64,000 nucleotides of DNA, from assembly GCF_018143015.1 (NCBI RefSeq), contig NC_054755.1, positions 8,611,124 to 8,675,123 of the forward strand, given 5' to 3'. A model generated the notes under the pieces. It had not been told where the DNA came from. It ran no database searches and was given only the letters and a program-made list of their open reading frames with translations. The DNA is from Lytechinus variegatus. Lineage: Eukaryota > Echinodermata > Echinoidea > Temnopleuroida > Toxopneustidae. Both the position numbers and the translations under genes were made by a program. Shown one piece after another: positions 37,901-43,145 of the stretch. How positions within the stretch are numbered: position 1 is the first letter of the stretch; every line of letters begins with the position of its first letter.

Positions 37901-38234
37901 TCATCACTAATATTTCAAGAAATATAATTCCATGACATCAAAAGTAAAACACTATTCGAAGCTTACTTCCTTTCATTCCTAATCTGCACACAGCTTGAGG
38001 TCATTTGATGGACGCAATCTTGGCGTATCGCTGATCAAGAACGACGAGGTGATGACTGCGATCTATTCGGACGCCAGCACTCGCAACGTTATGGAGAGCC
38101 AGAGCGTAATCTTACACCTAGAACGGGGGGATCGGATTTATTTACGACTCGGCCCTTCGACAACTTACGGAATTTACAGCGATTCTCGGAAGTACAGTAC
38201 CTTCAGTGGCTTCCTCTTGTACCGCGGATATTAG
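10876..38234 (+). CDS. Gene A: secreted coiled-coil C1q-domain protein (7 exons)
   Basis: Coding exons: 10876-10935, 15491-15660, 19626-19953, 23362-23502, 35156-35339, 35718-35886, 37994-38234. All junctions use GT/AG and all phases agree, giving 430 residues. Residues 1-20 are a signal peptide. Next is a coiled-coil stalk ('SLDSQIQNLN'; 'SENAELRRML'; 'ITEENSKLAEKVQ'), a polybasic site RQKRRRR at about 208-214, a Ser/Thr/Asn-rich linker with several NxS/T sites, and a C1q domain from about residue 297 to the end ('KSAFSVAS', 'FDHVYVNKG', 'GFYFITF', 'GVSLIKNDE', 'TFSGFLLYRGY'). There are no Gly-X-Y repeats, so it resembles multimerin/EMILIN- or cerebellin-like proteins rather than complement C1q. 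Such proteins trimerise and are secreted. An LRR gene lies antisense in intron 4. The paralogue is at 53631-58874. Exon 1 is the least certain part. Confidence 0.82.
11163..11262 (+). mobile_element. LINE reverse-transcriptase relic
   Basis: About 33 codons include 'CGVPKGSILGPLLF', the conserved box that precedes the catalytic FADD motif in LINE reverse transcriptases. It is followed by a T-rich run and loses similarity. It lies in intron 1 of gene A. Confidence 0.8.
11263..12285. other. Gene A intron 1, nothing recognised
   Basis: AT-rich intron sequence with no coding or RNA feature; some may be further decayed LINE sequence. Confidence 0.45.
12286..12470. repeat. 'CCGAAGGTTCGTTAAT' internal repeat element
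   Basis: Variants of 'ccgaaggttcg' and 'gttcgttaat.cgaa' occur at least six times in both orientations. The element is short, self-complementary and non-coding. Confidence 0.65.
12645..12956. mobile_element. MITE with long terminal inverted repeats, TAT target duplication
   Basis: The ends are inverted copies over about 60 bp (left start 'ggcccgtattctgg', right end 'cagaatacgggcc', continuing through 'cctgagtttaa' and 'aaccacaactttaaacc'). The bases TAT flank both sides. A 3-bp duplication fits PIF/Harbinger-type elements. Confidence 0.82.
13169..13845. mobile_element. Non-autonomous element with 'GGGGCGGATCCAG' ends
   Basis: Left end 'gcaggggcggatccag', right end 'ctggatccgcctatata'. Inside are several 'gcgagcgcgaagcgcga' type motifs and homopolymer runs. 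A similar internal structure is seen at 32880-33700. No protein domain is found. Confidence 0.65.
14075..14230 (-). mobile_element. SINE (family C), 3' part
   Basis: The sequence 'actcccgtaggaactcggcag' through 'ttaatcagtcacagtggctgacc' matches the copy at 59718-60000 and, in the other orientation, 55612-55707. On the minus strand the 3' tail is CAGAAA-rich. Confidence 0.75.
15078..15345. repeat. Purine-rich (GAAA/GAAG) low-complexity tract
   Basis: About 270 bp almost wholly of A and G on the plus strand, beginning about 150 bp before exon 2 of gene A. Such tracts can form non-B DNA; nothing more is supported. Confidence 0.9.
15491..15660 (+). CDS. Gene A exon 2: stalk, first coiled coil
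   Basis: Acceptor 'gattttcaaatcag', donor 'gtgagt'. The exon encodes a Ser/Thr-rich stretch followed by the heptad-like 'HTLSDIDRRIDSLDSQIQNLN'-type segment. It ends with two bases of a codon that exon 3 completes in frame. Confidence 0.85.
15978..16568. mobile_element. Complete palindromic MITE (591 bp)
   Basis: Left end 'gttaaaggacaagtccatcc', right end 'ggggtggacttgtcctttaac'. The arms are inverted copies for about 100 bp ('tttcatcaaaatcggatgta' against 'tacatccgattttgatggaa'). Partial copies lie at 62-220 and 7478-7610. It is in intron 2 of gene A. Confidence 0.88.
16866..17026 (+). mobile_element. MITE, 'GTTTCATAAAGCTGTTCG' family, complete copy
   Basis: The ends are inverted ('gtttcataaagctgttcgta' and 'tacgaacttcatgaaac'), with further cgttcgtaaag inversions inside. 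This intact copy shows that the two pieces at 41433-41495 and 47949-48064 are one element split by an insertion. Confidence 0.85.
17027..17987. other. Gene A intron 2, nothing recognised
   Basis: AT-rich intron with no reading frame of note or repeat I can name. Confidence 0.5.
17988..18118. mobile_element. Small MITE, 'CCGTTGCAGAAAGAGTTGCG' ends
   Basis: Inverted ends 'ccgttgcagaaagagtt' and 'aactctttctgcaatgg', with gcgtttaaacgc inside. It is flanked by an imperfect direct repeat 'gggtggtagagatgacc' / 'gggtggtatagagatgacg', longer than a usual target duplication. Confidence 0.75.
18140..18366 (+). mobile_element. SINE (family B), lacking most of the tRNA head
   Basis: Contains 'cacattgtgctgcactcaaccc', 'tacccggtaggaggaaattcc' and 'gagaagagttttcggaact', matching the copy at 8272-8556. 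It lies in intron 2 of gene A. Confidence 0.8.
18367..19625. other. Gene A intron 2, 3' part
   Basis: No feature apart from the branch/acceptor region of exon 3 ('attttctcttcttctaaag'). Confidence 0.5.
19626..19953 (+). CDS. Gene A exon 3: central coiled coil
   Basis: Acceptor 'ttcttctaaag', donor 'gtaatt'. It encodes 'ESENAELRRMLRNFERFFGSL', then 'LSKLNEYLGNREAELAGL', then 'ALLQITEENSKLAEKVQ'. The region is markedly GC-richer than its introns. Gene B has the same blocks ('AENEELREFLVSFELFF', 'LHQYLGNAEAEL') but spreads them over separate exons, with an intron exactly before the YLGN block. Confidence 0.93.
20095..20143. repeat. Minisatellite, left remnant
   Basis: The 'gtcgagggaacgactta' unit here is the same as in the array at 20598-21686. 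The two are separated by the MITE at 20144-20597. Confidence 0.6.
20144..20597. mobile_element. MITE inserted in a minisatellite
   Basis: Long inverted ends: left 'gggggtcaaatttattgc' and 'tacacacacgtggcc', right 'ggtcacgtgtgtgtacag' and 'atattttgaccccc'. Inside, 'cccctaaacaagtt' variants repeat about five times. Open frames through it on both strands are incidental. Confidence 0.8.
20598..21686. repeat. Degenerate minisatellite, about 20-22 bp unit
   Basis: About 50 diverged units of the type 'gtcgagggaacgagttagtaa' in direct order over 1.1 kb. The minus-strand frames rich in 'DLLTHSLD' are translations of the repeat. It is in intron 3 of gene A. Confidence 0.92.
21687..22768. mobile_element. 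Non-autonomous DNA transposon, 18-bp TIRs, GATT duplication
   Basis: Perfect 18-bp inverted ends: 'cagtcagtcggcaagccc' at 21687-21704 and its complement at 22751-22768. Both sides are flanked by GATT. A second inverted block ('tttatccaagt' / 'acttggataaa') lies just inside. It carries no transposase and contains a nested MITE. The superfamily is unclear; a 4-bp duplication excludes the common 2-, 3- and 8-bp groups. Confidence 0.82.
22075..22385. mobile_element. MITE nested inside the GATT-flanked transposon
   Basis: Inverted ends 'gatgggtcagcagccagctt' and 'aagctggctgctgacccatc', about 25 bp matched, both inside the larger element at 21687-22768. Confidence 0.8.
22773..23361. other. Gene A intron 3, 3' part
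   Basis: AT-rich, no feature recognised until the exon 4 acceptor. Confidence 0.5.
23362..23502 (+). CDS. Gene A exon 4: polybasic cleavage-site segment
   Basis: Acceptor 'cgcgttattgcag', donor 'gtaagt', 47 codons, phase 0 at both ends. It encodes 'ILQSKVDI', which extends the preceding coiled coil, then 'RQKRRRRSPRD' and an Asn/Thr-rich tail with N-glycosylation sequons ('NNSTT'). RXKR is the consensus for furin-type proprotein convertases. Gene B has no such run at the matching place. Confidence 0.85.
23513..23539. repeat. (GT)n microsatellite
   Basis: A short GT run just after the exon 4 donor. Confidence 0.9.
24071..24405 (+). mobile_element. tRNA-derived SINE (family A), near full length
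   Basis: The tRNA-like head has an A box 'gtggtgtagcggttc' and B box 'gtgttcgaatccc'. The body includes 'gttaatccatactttgcc' and 'tgctgggtacccgatagg', and the 3' end 'aaagcgcttcgagacgtcg ... cgctatataagtgcgg' is AT-tailed. A 5'-truncated copy lies at 49877-50092. It is a SINE, not a tRNA gene: no matching acceptor stem. Confidence 0.87.
24626..25225. mobile_element. hAT-like non-autonomous transposon, copy 1 (600 bp)
   Basis: Inverted ends 'tgacacttgcacga' and 'tcgtgcaagtgtca', flanked by the 8-bp sequence GCCTGGCA on the left and GCCTGGCT on the right. The inside is CpG-rich and built of 'cgtcgtgaactatgcg' variants. The apparent reading frames are shadows of this repetition. An 8-bp duplication fits the hAT superfamily. 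Confidence 0.83.
25234..25782. mobile_element. hAT-like non-autonomous transposon, copy 2 (549 bp)
   Basis: A diverged second copy of the element at 24626-25225 in the same orientation, separated from it by exactly one 8-bp GCCTGGCT and followed by another. It lacks some internal units of copy 1. Confidence 0.83.
25791..26449. other. Gene A intron 4, nothing recognised
   Basis: AT-rich intron sequence without a supported feature. Confidence 0.5.
26450..26592 (-). mobile_element. tRNA-derived SINE head (family A-like)
   Basis: On the minus strand 'gttgtggctcagtggatgac' (A-box region) is followed by a degraded B box and then 'aaggcacttatttacg ... ttcccaggtgtag', which parallels the body of the SINE at 24071-24405. 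The 3' half is missing. Confidence 0.55.
26955..27490. repeat. Diverged tandem duplication, about 270-bp unit
   Basis: The blocks 26955-27205 and 27225-27490 share, in order, 'gacatttcatt.caaa', 'tttccattagtg', 'gtaacg.taatct', 'ggtt.aattta' and 'tttctcagtt', ending in 'gacacctcaaggag' / 'gacatctcgagtgg'. Confidence 0.7.
27491..28488. other. Gene A intron 4, downstream flank of the LRR gene
   Basis: No host gene. The piece 27700-27845 ('caggacgaaactgctgttt', 'cgacaaagacctcattgg') recurs at 37575-37690, so it is a dispersed repeat. A poly-C run lies at 27950-27962. The LRR gene 3' UTR should end here, but no AATAAA was found on the minus strand. Confidence 0.5.
28489..28613. repeat. Possible MITE with imperfect inverted ends
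   Basis: 'cccgttgctcacaggttagcgat' faces 'atcattgctaagctttgtg ... acgggcc'. The ends pair imperfectly and no duplication is clear. Confidence 0.4.
28748..31624 (-). CDS. GPI-anchor-type leucine-rich-repeat surface protein (intronless)
   Basis: A single uninterrupted frame of 958 residues. A hydrophobic signal sequence (about 15-36, 'KLFLFTVFTTLSLSIIA') precedes an N-terminal Cys cap ('CICYDEGSTVDC'). About 30 LRRs of 21-25 residues follow (LxxLxLxxNxI pattern, e.g. 'LSSLSLASNQIS', 'LKSLDLSHNEIR'), with less regular units mid-protein, and then a C-terminal cap 'NPWICDCAIRYLSHWL'. The tail is short: 'NGSVDSNGKVSSA' then a hydrophobic run to the stop, with no cytoplasmic part. That is the layout of a GPI attachment signal, as in chaoptin, rather than of a Toll receptor (no TIR domain). 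Expected role: cell-surface adhesion or recognition; the ligand is unknown. The gene is antisense within intron 4 of gene A. The start codon context 'CCAAGATGG' is strong. A DNA transposon begins one base beyond that context. Confidence 0.93.
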   Translation of the reverse strand: MALREHHLAPNHQHFSKLFLFTVFTTLSLSIIASQSPFMCICYDEGSTVDCSRLFLTKVPELETFEVYTYTLARNRIRTLHSYTFVNFTKLSSLSLASNQISTIELDAFAGLSQLRHLNLNWNRITDVSPIRNLPNLVEVLLLSNIVQAINERDFQGVCIVCPKGVGFYLSGNNLRNLSSLTAKVSSITAEDVGLTTFDLHQMTHAHLVSFVCLNDNYICVIPDLTNMTSLVELLLENNLIHTIIAPNSWKIMPFAFKKSDVKFLRGTTLSLRGNGIGILDDVSQMPFLTDLDLSDNKISSISSSSTMHSLRALILDRCQIHGAVMLNTYMMPSLAVLSLAGNNIRFLSISEPSDTSIMNKSLHGTLCPLIYLDVSHNKLSELSIVLTRLPELRTLEANHNLASDLSWLDDRSNLRSVYLKGNSVKVLQGFRNCSTLAFVDLSFNTIQSVDPNVFSESRALRVLILDHNALLQFPILGSKFTLQVLSLRGNRIKQVFLGLEKFPQLDRLDLSQNFITDVHLLEDISVRELFISHNRIQRIEHISLHRFHTLGFVDLSENLLNDIDKRYLQNLSCLQELNITGNLLTILGLYLRDFPNIRSKAGSIYAARNQIKAIPDSFCNTLYTADLSGNLIRQLTHQHFTHENESCNINQIDVSCNRIEFISITILRICNSLQIINLSLNPLIVQADATPLLNVFNIDLSSINFHGISSLILESLKSVPGVIRINNSSAFGNNTLLAPNTSLIFPMLKFSLEMHRNFLQVFPKLDAMSLKSLDLSHNEIRSMSHEELRFLPSLITLNMGHNRLTRLDSFTFEPCAFLLEIQLQHNRIQFIDAFTFHGLSNVRISLQNNALVSVQPSSLPIFSRILHLEGNPWICDCAIRYLSHWLRSSLTSGPRCHEPIHLARRNITMLSDDDICPLTSIRNGSVDSNGKVSSAAVVVPDMAFAVVFVGIAVLTAS
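31629..32668 (+). mobile_element. DNA transposon with Myb/SANT-like gene relic, TTG duplication
   Basis: Inverted ends: left 'gggtgcgtttattcgac', right 'gtcgcataaacgcaacc'. TTG (31626-31628 and 32669-32671) flanks it as a 3-bp target duplication. Subterminal regions on both sides are crowded with the palindrome AATCATGATT. The middle has a decayed DNA-binding-protein gene and no transposase. The 3-bp duplication plus Myb-like gene suggests PIF/Harbinger ancestry. It sits in the 5' leader of the LRR gene. Confidence 0.85.
32088..32330 (+). pseudogene. Decayed Myb/SANT-like (trihelix) DNA-binding domain of the transposon
   Basis: One frame reads 'LLVLWAQPEAQ ... HRNKT', and the next frame continues 'ALAREGFQRR ... 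YRDKINRIRAQYRTIIDKKNRSGGGRED'. Together these match the usual order of a Myb/SANT-like domain (W-AQ.. RNK.. aL..GF.. C/YRdKIk.L..qYr.i.dk...SG). At least one frameshift separates the halves, so this is a pseudogene. It follows the transposon, not the host LRR gene. Confidence 0.72.
32672..32879 (-). promoter_or_regulatory. Probable displaced 5' leader of the LRR gene
   Basis: The minus-strand sequence ending 'tatccatcaggtagtgtcgtcc' joins directly to the start codon context if the transposon is removed. It is therefore the natural place for the LRR gene 5' UTR or promoter. No core promoter motif can be assigned. Confidence 0.35.
32880..33700. repeat. Decayed 'GCGAGCGTGAAGC' interspersed repeat
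   Basis: After a poly-G run at about 32894-32901, phrases such as 'gcgagcgtgaagc', 'gcgcgaaacacgagg' and 'gagcgtgaactgcaagg' recur roughly every 120-180 bp among AT-rich spacers. This is the same style as the element at 13169-13845. Confidence 0.5.
34225..34360 (+). mobile_element. SINE (family B) head, 3'-truncated
   Basis: tRNA-like head with B box 'gtgggtttgaatccc', then 'gcgtaatttccttcgtcaag' and 'cacattgtgctgca', as in the family B copies at 8272 and 18140. It stops at the MITE that follows. Confidence 0.75.
34361..34955. mobile_element. MITE with 'CCCCCATTCCACAGA' ends and GGTCTTTCA repeats
   Basis: Inverted ends 'cccccattccacagaga' and 'tctgtggaatggggg'. The inside holds more than 20 copies of 'ggtctttca' or its complement in both orientations, and an internal 'attccacagagatgaca' that repeats the terminal motif. 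It abuts a broken SINE on the left. Confidence 0.83.
35156..35339 (+). CDS. Gene A exon 5: stalk to C1q linker
   Basis: Acceptor 'ttcccctattcccag', donor 'gtaagt'. It encodes 'TLSTIERMVAQEIASVLSTF' then an acidic, Ser-rich linker ending 'LTEDLLGIPTS'. It ends in phase 1, which exon 6 completes as Arg. It corresponds to gene B exon 5. Confidence 0.9.
35370..35590. repeat. Tetranucleotide (TTAT/AATA-type) hairpin-prone tract
   Basis: ATTTATTCATT-type repeats are followed by AATAAATGAAT-type repeats and then the first type again, so the strand can fold on itself. It lies in intron 5 of gene A. Confidence 0.8.
35718..35886 (+). CDS. Gene A exon 6: N-terminal half of the C1q domain
   Basis: Acceptor 'cccacttaaag', donor 'gtaaga', 169 bp. 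It encodes 'KSAFSVAS', 'VTFDHVYVNKG' and 'GFYFITF', the first strands of the C1q jelly roll. Gene B exon 6 has the same length and phases. The RRRK at its start is a second basic cluster. Confidence 0.95.
35907..36104. mobile_element. 198-bp MITE with TTAA target duplication
   Basis: Nearly perfect inverted ends of about 35 bp (left 'ggcctggtcgcaccgcccga', right 'tcgggcggtgtgaccagtcc'), flanked by TTAA at 35903-35906 and 36105-36108. TTAA duplication is typical of piggyBac or Kolobok elements. The right TTAA is also the end of the next MITE. Confidence 0.88.
36105..36693. mobile_element. Palindromic MITE, 'TTTAAAGGGGAATAAAAAC' family
   Basis: Left 'ttaaaggggaataaaaac', right 'ttcattttcctttaaa'. 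The arms are inverted for well over 100 bp with gaps ('ggacatcctcccatttgcaa' against 'ttgccaatttgaggatctcc'). It is in intron 6 of gene A. Confidence 0.78.
36737..37132. mobile_element. MITE with 'CCCCGTCAGTACTTGT' inverted ends
   Basis: 'ttttccccgtcagtacttgt' at 36747-36766 faces 'acaagtactgacggagaaaa' at 37101-37120 with one mismatch; the similarity extends outward about 10 bp. Intron 6 of gene A. Confidence 0.8.
37575..37690. repeat. Dispersed repeat shared with 27700-27845
   Basis: 'aaggacgaaactgctgtttt', 'cgacaaagacttcttgg' and 'aacaatacat.aactatatt' occur in the same order in both places. The family is unknown. Confidence 0.65.
37741..37900. mobile_element. GC-rich MITE just upstream of gene A exon 7
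   Basis: Inverted ends 'ccgcacaaaggccgatagcg' and 'cgcttacggcctttgtgcgg', with a further 'gctaacggcctttatg' inside. It ends about 90 bp before the exon 7 acceptor. Confidence 0.75.
37994..38234 (+). CDS. Gene A exon 7: C-terminal half of the C1q domain and stop
   Basis: Acceptor 'ctaatctgcacacag'; the TAG stop ends at 38234. It encodes 'GVSLIKNDEVMTAIY', 'ESQSVILHLERGDRIYLRLG' and the closing 'TFSGFLLYRGY', the C1q signature end. It is 241 bp, as in gene B. Confidence 0.96.
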
Positions 38235-38565
38235 AAGGCGGTGTTAACTGGGAGTTTGTTTTGTCAGGGGGGGAGGGGTGCAACAAGATGCTGGGGGAGG
38301 TAGGGACAGAGATGATACAAAAAGGGCTTGTGCCATATTACAGTTTACCCAGCGCTTTGTGTAAATTTAAGTAAAATATACGAATGTTCAGGCCCAATTT
38401 ACCCGATGTTTTGTGAATATTTAAAGCTAAAGTTATACAAACTGTCGGGTAAATTAGACTCGGTCTTCCGGTAATTTAGGGTTTTTTTTCCTCGAATGGA
38501 AGGGTCACACGATCACCCGATATGATGACACCAGCCAAACAAATGGGGCAGATGATATGAAGAGT
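38235..38565 (+). other. Gene A 3' flank / 3' UTR
   Basis: Probably 3' UTR. No AATAAA or ATTAAA was seen in the first kilobase after the stop, so the polyadenylation site is unresolved. Confidence 0.4.
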
Positions 38566-38567
38566 TG

Positions 38568-38691
38568 TGCTTTTCACACTGCATTTCCTTAACCCCATAC
38601 TATCCTTAACCCCGGACTATCCTCAACCCCATACTATCTATAGCCCCACCGATTTCCCGGGGTTAAGGGAAATATGTGCAGTGTGAAAAGC
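38568..38691. mobile_element. Short palindromic MITE in the gene A 3' flank
   Basis: 'gcttttcacactgcatttcc' with 'ttaacccc' faces 'ggggttaaggg' with 'gtgcagtgtgaaaagc'. The inside repeats 'ccccatactatc'. It could fold into a hairpin if transcribed as 3' UTR. Confidence 0.78.
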
Positions 38692-38696
38692 ATATC

Positions 38697-38733
38697 AGAG
38701 AGAGAGAGAGAGTGTGTGTGTGGGGGGGGGGGG
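38697..38733. repeat. GA/GT/G-run microsatellite
   Basis: (GA)n, then (GT)n, then a G run. Confidence 0.9.
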
Positions 38734-39474
38734 CAAAGTTGGTCCCGGTGAGGCAGAGAAATCGATCAATGAAACAATTTTATCATCGATGATACGATTA
38801 ATAGTTGTAAAAAAACTTAAAAGTTTTTATTAGCGTGTACAGTACTATTCAATTTTTGTATTCTTTGTTTACTTTCTACGGGAAGTTCGATGCTTCTAAA
38901 AAGTACAGTAAATTATATTTAATTATTTTATTCCGAATTATTATTTTTTCAAGAGCCAATGGTTTGTGATACGGTTGACTATAAATAATTTTGATTTTAT
39001 TCCAGGTGTTATTGATGCCTAGAACAAAAATAACAAACGTAATATTATTACACGGGTTCATGAATATATCTTTTTCAAAGTTTAAACTCTGTTTCTTTTT
39101 TAATATACAACACTGTGTTATATGAATTTTACAATATGTATGTAAAAGTTTTAACAAGTAGATAATAATCTTAACAACAAAATTTACTTTTTTATTATTC
39201 AATTTTCAACAAAGTAAGCATGGCTGTTTAGAATTCCAAACACTCGTTTAACGTTACGGCTACTGGAATGTTCCCAATGTAAGCAGCTTTGTAAAAAAAA
39301 TGGTGTTTTACTGTGTCCTTGTGAAAAATAGTTTGTAATTATATAAAGCAATTGATATTCTGCATTCTAAATATGAAGTGTAAAAGATGGAATGAGAACC
39401 GGTAGACCTTTTTGTAAAGCTTCCAATATATGTTATCTGGTTGAGTTTGCTAAACATAAATTTTTATTTTAGAT
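38734..39474. other. Intergenic, nothing recognised
   Basis: AT-rich, no supported feature. Confidence 0.5.
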
Positions 39475-39635
39475 GTTTAGAAATTTGAACACGTTGTTAA
39501 AGCCCGTCACTCTATCGACAAGTTGTTTAAATTTATGCACATTTTTTTATTGTTTGAAATTTTTATGATAAAATGTCTGTAAGCAATATCCGTTAGAGTG
39601 ACGGCCTGAAACAATGTGTTTCAAACAGCGTTATT
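39475..39635. repeat. MITE, second copy of the 'CACGTTGTTTAAGCCC' family
   Basis: 'gaacacgttgttaaagcccg' and 'gtgacggcctgaaacaatgtg' are the inverted ends; compare 9114-9262. Confidence 0.65.
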
Positions 39636-41432
39636 AAATTGTATACGGAAACTTTAAGACAATTTTAGATTCTAGTCAAGTCGATGGTAAAAAAGTATGC
39701 AACATTACTATGAATTTTTCAATCCATTCAAGTATCTGCATATCAGAAGAAACTGTCAATTATGAATAATCAAAGTATACTTAATGTACACTTATACGCT
39801 TTTTTTATGGAAAACAGACATTTAGGTCAAATACATCGGCATATTTATCCTTACAGATAAGAACGGAAAGTTTAAATGGCTTCTCTAATCTGGACACGGA
39901 GACTATTTTCTTTTAATCTCGATTTAATAGCCTTCTTATGCCCATATTATGCCAATCTCGTCAGTAGAATAGCATTTCAAACTAATAAATATGTAAAAGA
40001 TAAGCACTTAAAGACGAAGTTTGCCCTGAAGTACTGTTATTAGTGTTAAAATATAAAGAAAAAATATTCGATGAAACTATACTGATGAAGGTTTGATGAG
40101 GATGCGTCAAAGAATTATAGAGTTAAGGTTTTATTCAAATTATTTCTTTGATGGATTTTCATCAAACCTTCACCAATATGCTTGTCTATTTTTTCACTTT
40201 TATCAAAACCAACTAACTTTCGGGGTGACCTTCTACTTTAACATTAAAAGCAAGGTGTAGTCTAAGGACGTTGTTCATGTGTGTTAAGCAGGCGGATAAA
40301 GAGAGAACTTGCTTGTATATTTTCTACATCATTGTATTCCGATTTGTTTACTAGACGAAGGGGTATATATAGCTATGCTCACCCTGCCATGTGTGACGAA
40401 AGCATTTATCAATTTACTTTTCATGTAGAGTGTTTATGAATTATAGGTCTTTTCATTCTTAATAATTATAGACCATAATAAAAACGTCGTTATGAGCATG
40501 AAACATACATCAACGCAAATGGCGAAAGTTTAAAAAGTATATACATGCTCAGAAAATGCATGAAATATATGTTCATCGTCATATTGGCGTAATAAGCCAG
40601 AAATTTTGAGATGGTCAAACATGGCATAAAAGGGATGGGGCAAAATTAATTAAAGACCTACGAGCGAGCGTAGTGAACGAGCAATACACAAATCTGATTT
40701 TGTGATAGATGTTGACATGATATTTAGAAAATATTATCATATTTCAGAGGAGGAGGAGAAAGAGTAGAAGAAGAAGAAAAAGAGATGAAGAAAAAGAAGG
40801 AGAAGAAGAAGGTGGAAAATAAGAAATAGAAGACTCATTCGCGATTATTATCAATCTATGCGAGTGAATTTGTATAATGGTTATGCCCATTAGGTTTCAT
40901 ATGCCCATTTGGGTTAATAAATGTATTAACATTTTTTATGCCCGTCTGGAGTAACGTTTTCCGTGTTTTGGTTTTCTCTGTCCCCCTAGTTTGTCTGCAG
41001 TTGTTTTAGCTGATACTACATGTAGTTATGAAAATGACACTACCGTAAAATAATGAGGGCTTTGGTATTTGCAAAGTGTTGGTGTAGTATGTATGGTCAT
41101 TGTGACGAGGATTCTTCTTTTCCCATTCTTCCTTTTCTTGCCCTCGGCTTTTCTTCAGATGTCTTTAAAAATATTATTATTATTATTATTATTTAATAAC
41201 GTTGTTCTAATTCATTGCATGTGTATCATTATCATCATTATCATTATTATAATTATGAACAATTATATTATTTTGTTATTATTTAGTATTCATTCATTTA
41301 TTATTATAATTATTATTATTATTTTTTTTTACAAAACTCGAGTCCGAGAAATTGTCAGAGATGTTCCTAATTAAAAGTCGAAGGGACGATTCAGCCATCT
41401 TAGTAGATGATGTTTGTCAAATATACACCTGG
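39636..41432. other. Intergenic, no gene
   Basis: Includes a fragment at 40083-40250 with 'gaaggtttgatga' / 'tcatcaaaccttca' inverted motifs related to the 46132-46638 MITE, a purine tract at 40745-40825 and ATT-rich repeats at 41174-41330. Short frames across the latter are microsatellite products. Confidence 0.5.
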
Positions 41433-41495
41433 GTGGTGTTTCATAAAGCTGTTCGTAAAGGTACGCACAACTTTACGAACGAATGGAACATGTTC
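41433..41495 (-). mobile_element. Split MITE, part 1 ('GTTTCATAAAGCTGTTCG' family)
   Basis: 'gtttcataaagctgttcgta' to 'cgaatggaacatgttc' matches one half of the complete MITE at 16866-17026. It is interrupted exactly after 'catgttc'. The other half is at 47949-48064. Confidence 0.85.
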
Positions 41496-41999
41496 AGATT
41501 CAGATTTTATTTCCAACAGAAATAGCAAATATACAAATCATTTTCATACATTTTAACAAATATTTACAATACATTAATGATAATCATGATAAATAACATA
41601 TAAAAAAAATACAAAATATTTTATAGAAAAAATTATAACACTTTGGAAAGAAAAGTATCTGTGGAAATGGGGGATTCACTCAAAAGCATAGCTTGTGTAA
41701 TGTGAACCCCCCTAAAGGAAGAGAATAGAGGAGAGAGAGAGAGAGAGAGACGCAATGGTTGCTATTTGCCTACGAAGATTTACAGAATAGATGAAAAAGA
41801 ACAGGATAACTCACAGAACAAGACAAAACGAAAAAATAATAAAATAAAAAGAAAAAACAAAACAAAACAGGACGACAAAAGTAGAATAAACGTAAAATAG
41901 AATCAGGACAAATTACGACCGAAAAGAGAGGATAAAACAAAATGATGATAAAGACAAAAACATAACTTGAAGTCTGAGAGGAGATGATAACGAGCGGGA

Positions 42000-42090
42000 A
42001 TTAGTAATGAAGACCTCGGTATGATTGAAGTAAGAAGTTTTTCAGTTTTCTTTTAAAAGAATGTATGGAAGGGCATTTGAATTATTATGT
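42000..42090 (-). pseudogene. LINE ORF2 C-terminal relic
   Basis: About 22 codons reading 'SIHSFKRKLKNFLLQSYRG' on the minus strand, followed by a stop, equivalent to the end of the reverse-transcriptase protein at 3697-5385. A few more codons continue on the far side of the foldback element. Confidence 0.65.
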
Positions 42091-42114
42091 GTATTCAAAT
42101 TAATGGAGAGGTCA

Positions 42115-43145
42115 TGGAAGCTTAAAAGTGCCACCGAGATGTTGAGATAATTATCTCGGGAAGTCGACATCTTGATAGCAAAAGATAAGATGACGAGATC
42201 CCAGATCTCATCATGTCGACATCTTTTAGAAGAGATGATGAGATGACAAGATCCCGGATCTCATCATGTCAACATCTTTTAGAAGAGATGATGAGATGAC
42301 AAGATCCCAGATCTCATCATGTCAACATCTTTTAGAAGAGATGATGAGATGACAAGATCCCGGATCTCATCATGTTGACATCTTTTAGAAGAGATGTTGA
42401 GATGACAAGATCCCGGATCTCATCATGTCAACATCTTTTAGAAGAGATGATGAGATGACAAGATCCCGGATCTCATCATGTTGACATCTTTTAGAAGAGA
42501 TGATGAGATGACAAGATCCCGGATCTCATCATGTCAACATCTTTTAGAAGAGATGATGAGATGACAAGATCTTGGATCTCGTCATGTCTACATCTTTAAG
42601 AAGAGATGATTAGATGACATGATCATGGATCGAAGATCTTGTCATCTGATCATCTCTTCTACAAGATGTTGACATGATGAGATCCTGGATCTTGTCATCT
42701 CATCATCTATTCTACAAGATGTTGACATGATGAGATCCGGGATCTTGTCATCTCATCATCTCTTCTAAAAGATGTCGACATGACGAGATCCGGGATCTTG
42801 TCATCTCATCATCTCTTCTACAAGATGTCAACATGATGAGATCCGGGATCTTGTCATCTCATCATCTCTTCTACAAGATGTCAACATGATGAGATCCGGG
42901 ATCTTGTCATCTCATCATCTCTTCTTAAAGATGTTGACATGATGAGATCCAGGATCTTGTCATCTCATCATCTCTTCTAAAAGATGTTGACATGATGAGA
43001 TCCGGGATCTTGTCATCTCATCATCTCTTCTAAAAGATGTCGACATGATGAGATCTGGGATCTCGTCATCTTATCTTTTGCTATCAAGATGTCGACTTCC
43101 CGAGATAATTATCTCAACATCTCGGTGGCACTTTTAAGCTTCCAT
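42115..43145. mobile_element. Foldback (TU-like) element, 8-bp target duplication
   Basis: The whole 1.03 kb is one inverted repeat. The ends ('tggaagcttaaaagtgccac' and its complement) are flanked by AGAGGTCA at 42107-42114 and 43146-43153. Each arm is a tandem array of about eight 53-bp units ('gatgatgagatgacaagatc ... atgtcaacatcttttagaag'), and the arms meet near 42630. Each unit itself has a palindromic core around GATCCCGGATC. Sea-urchin TU foldback elements are known for tandem-repeat outer arms and 8-bp duplications; the assignment to that group is by resemblance. No coding content. Confidence 0.9.

Noticed and set aside
42115-43145. CRISPR-like regular repeats
   Set aside because: The 53-bp units are contiguous with no unique spacers and are arranged as an inverted pair; this is a eukaryotic foldback transposon.
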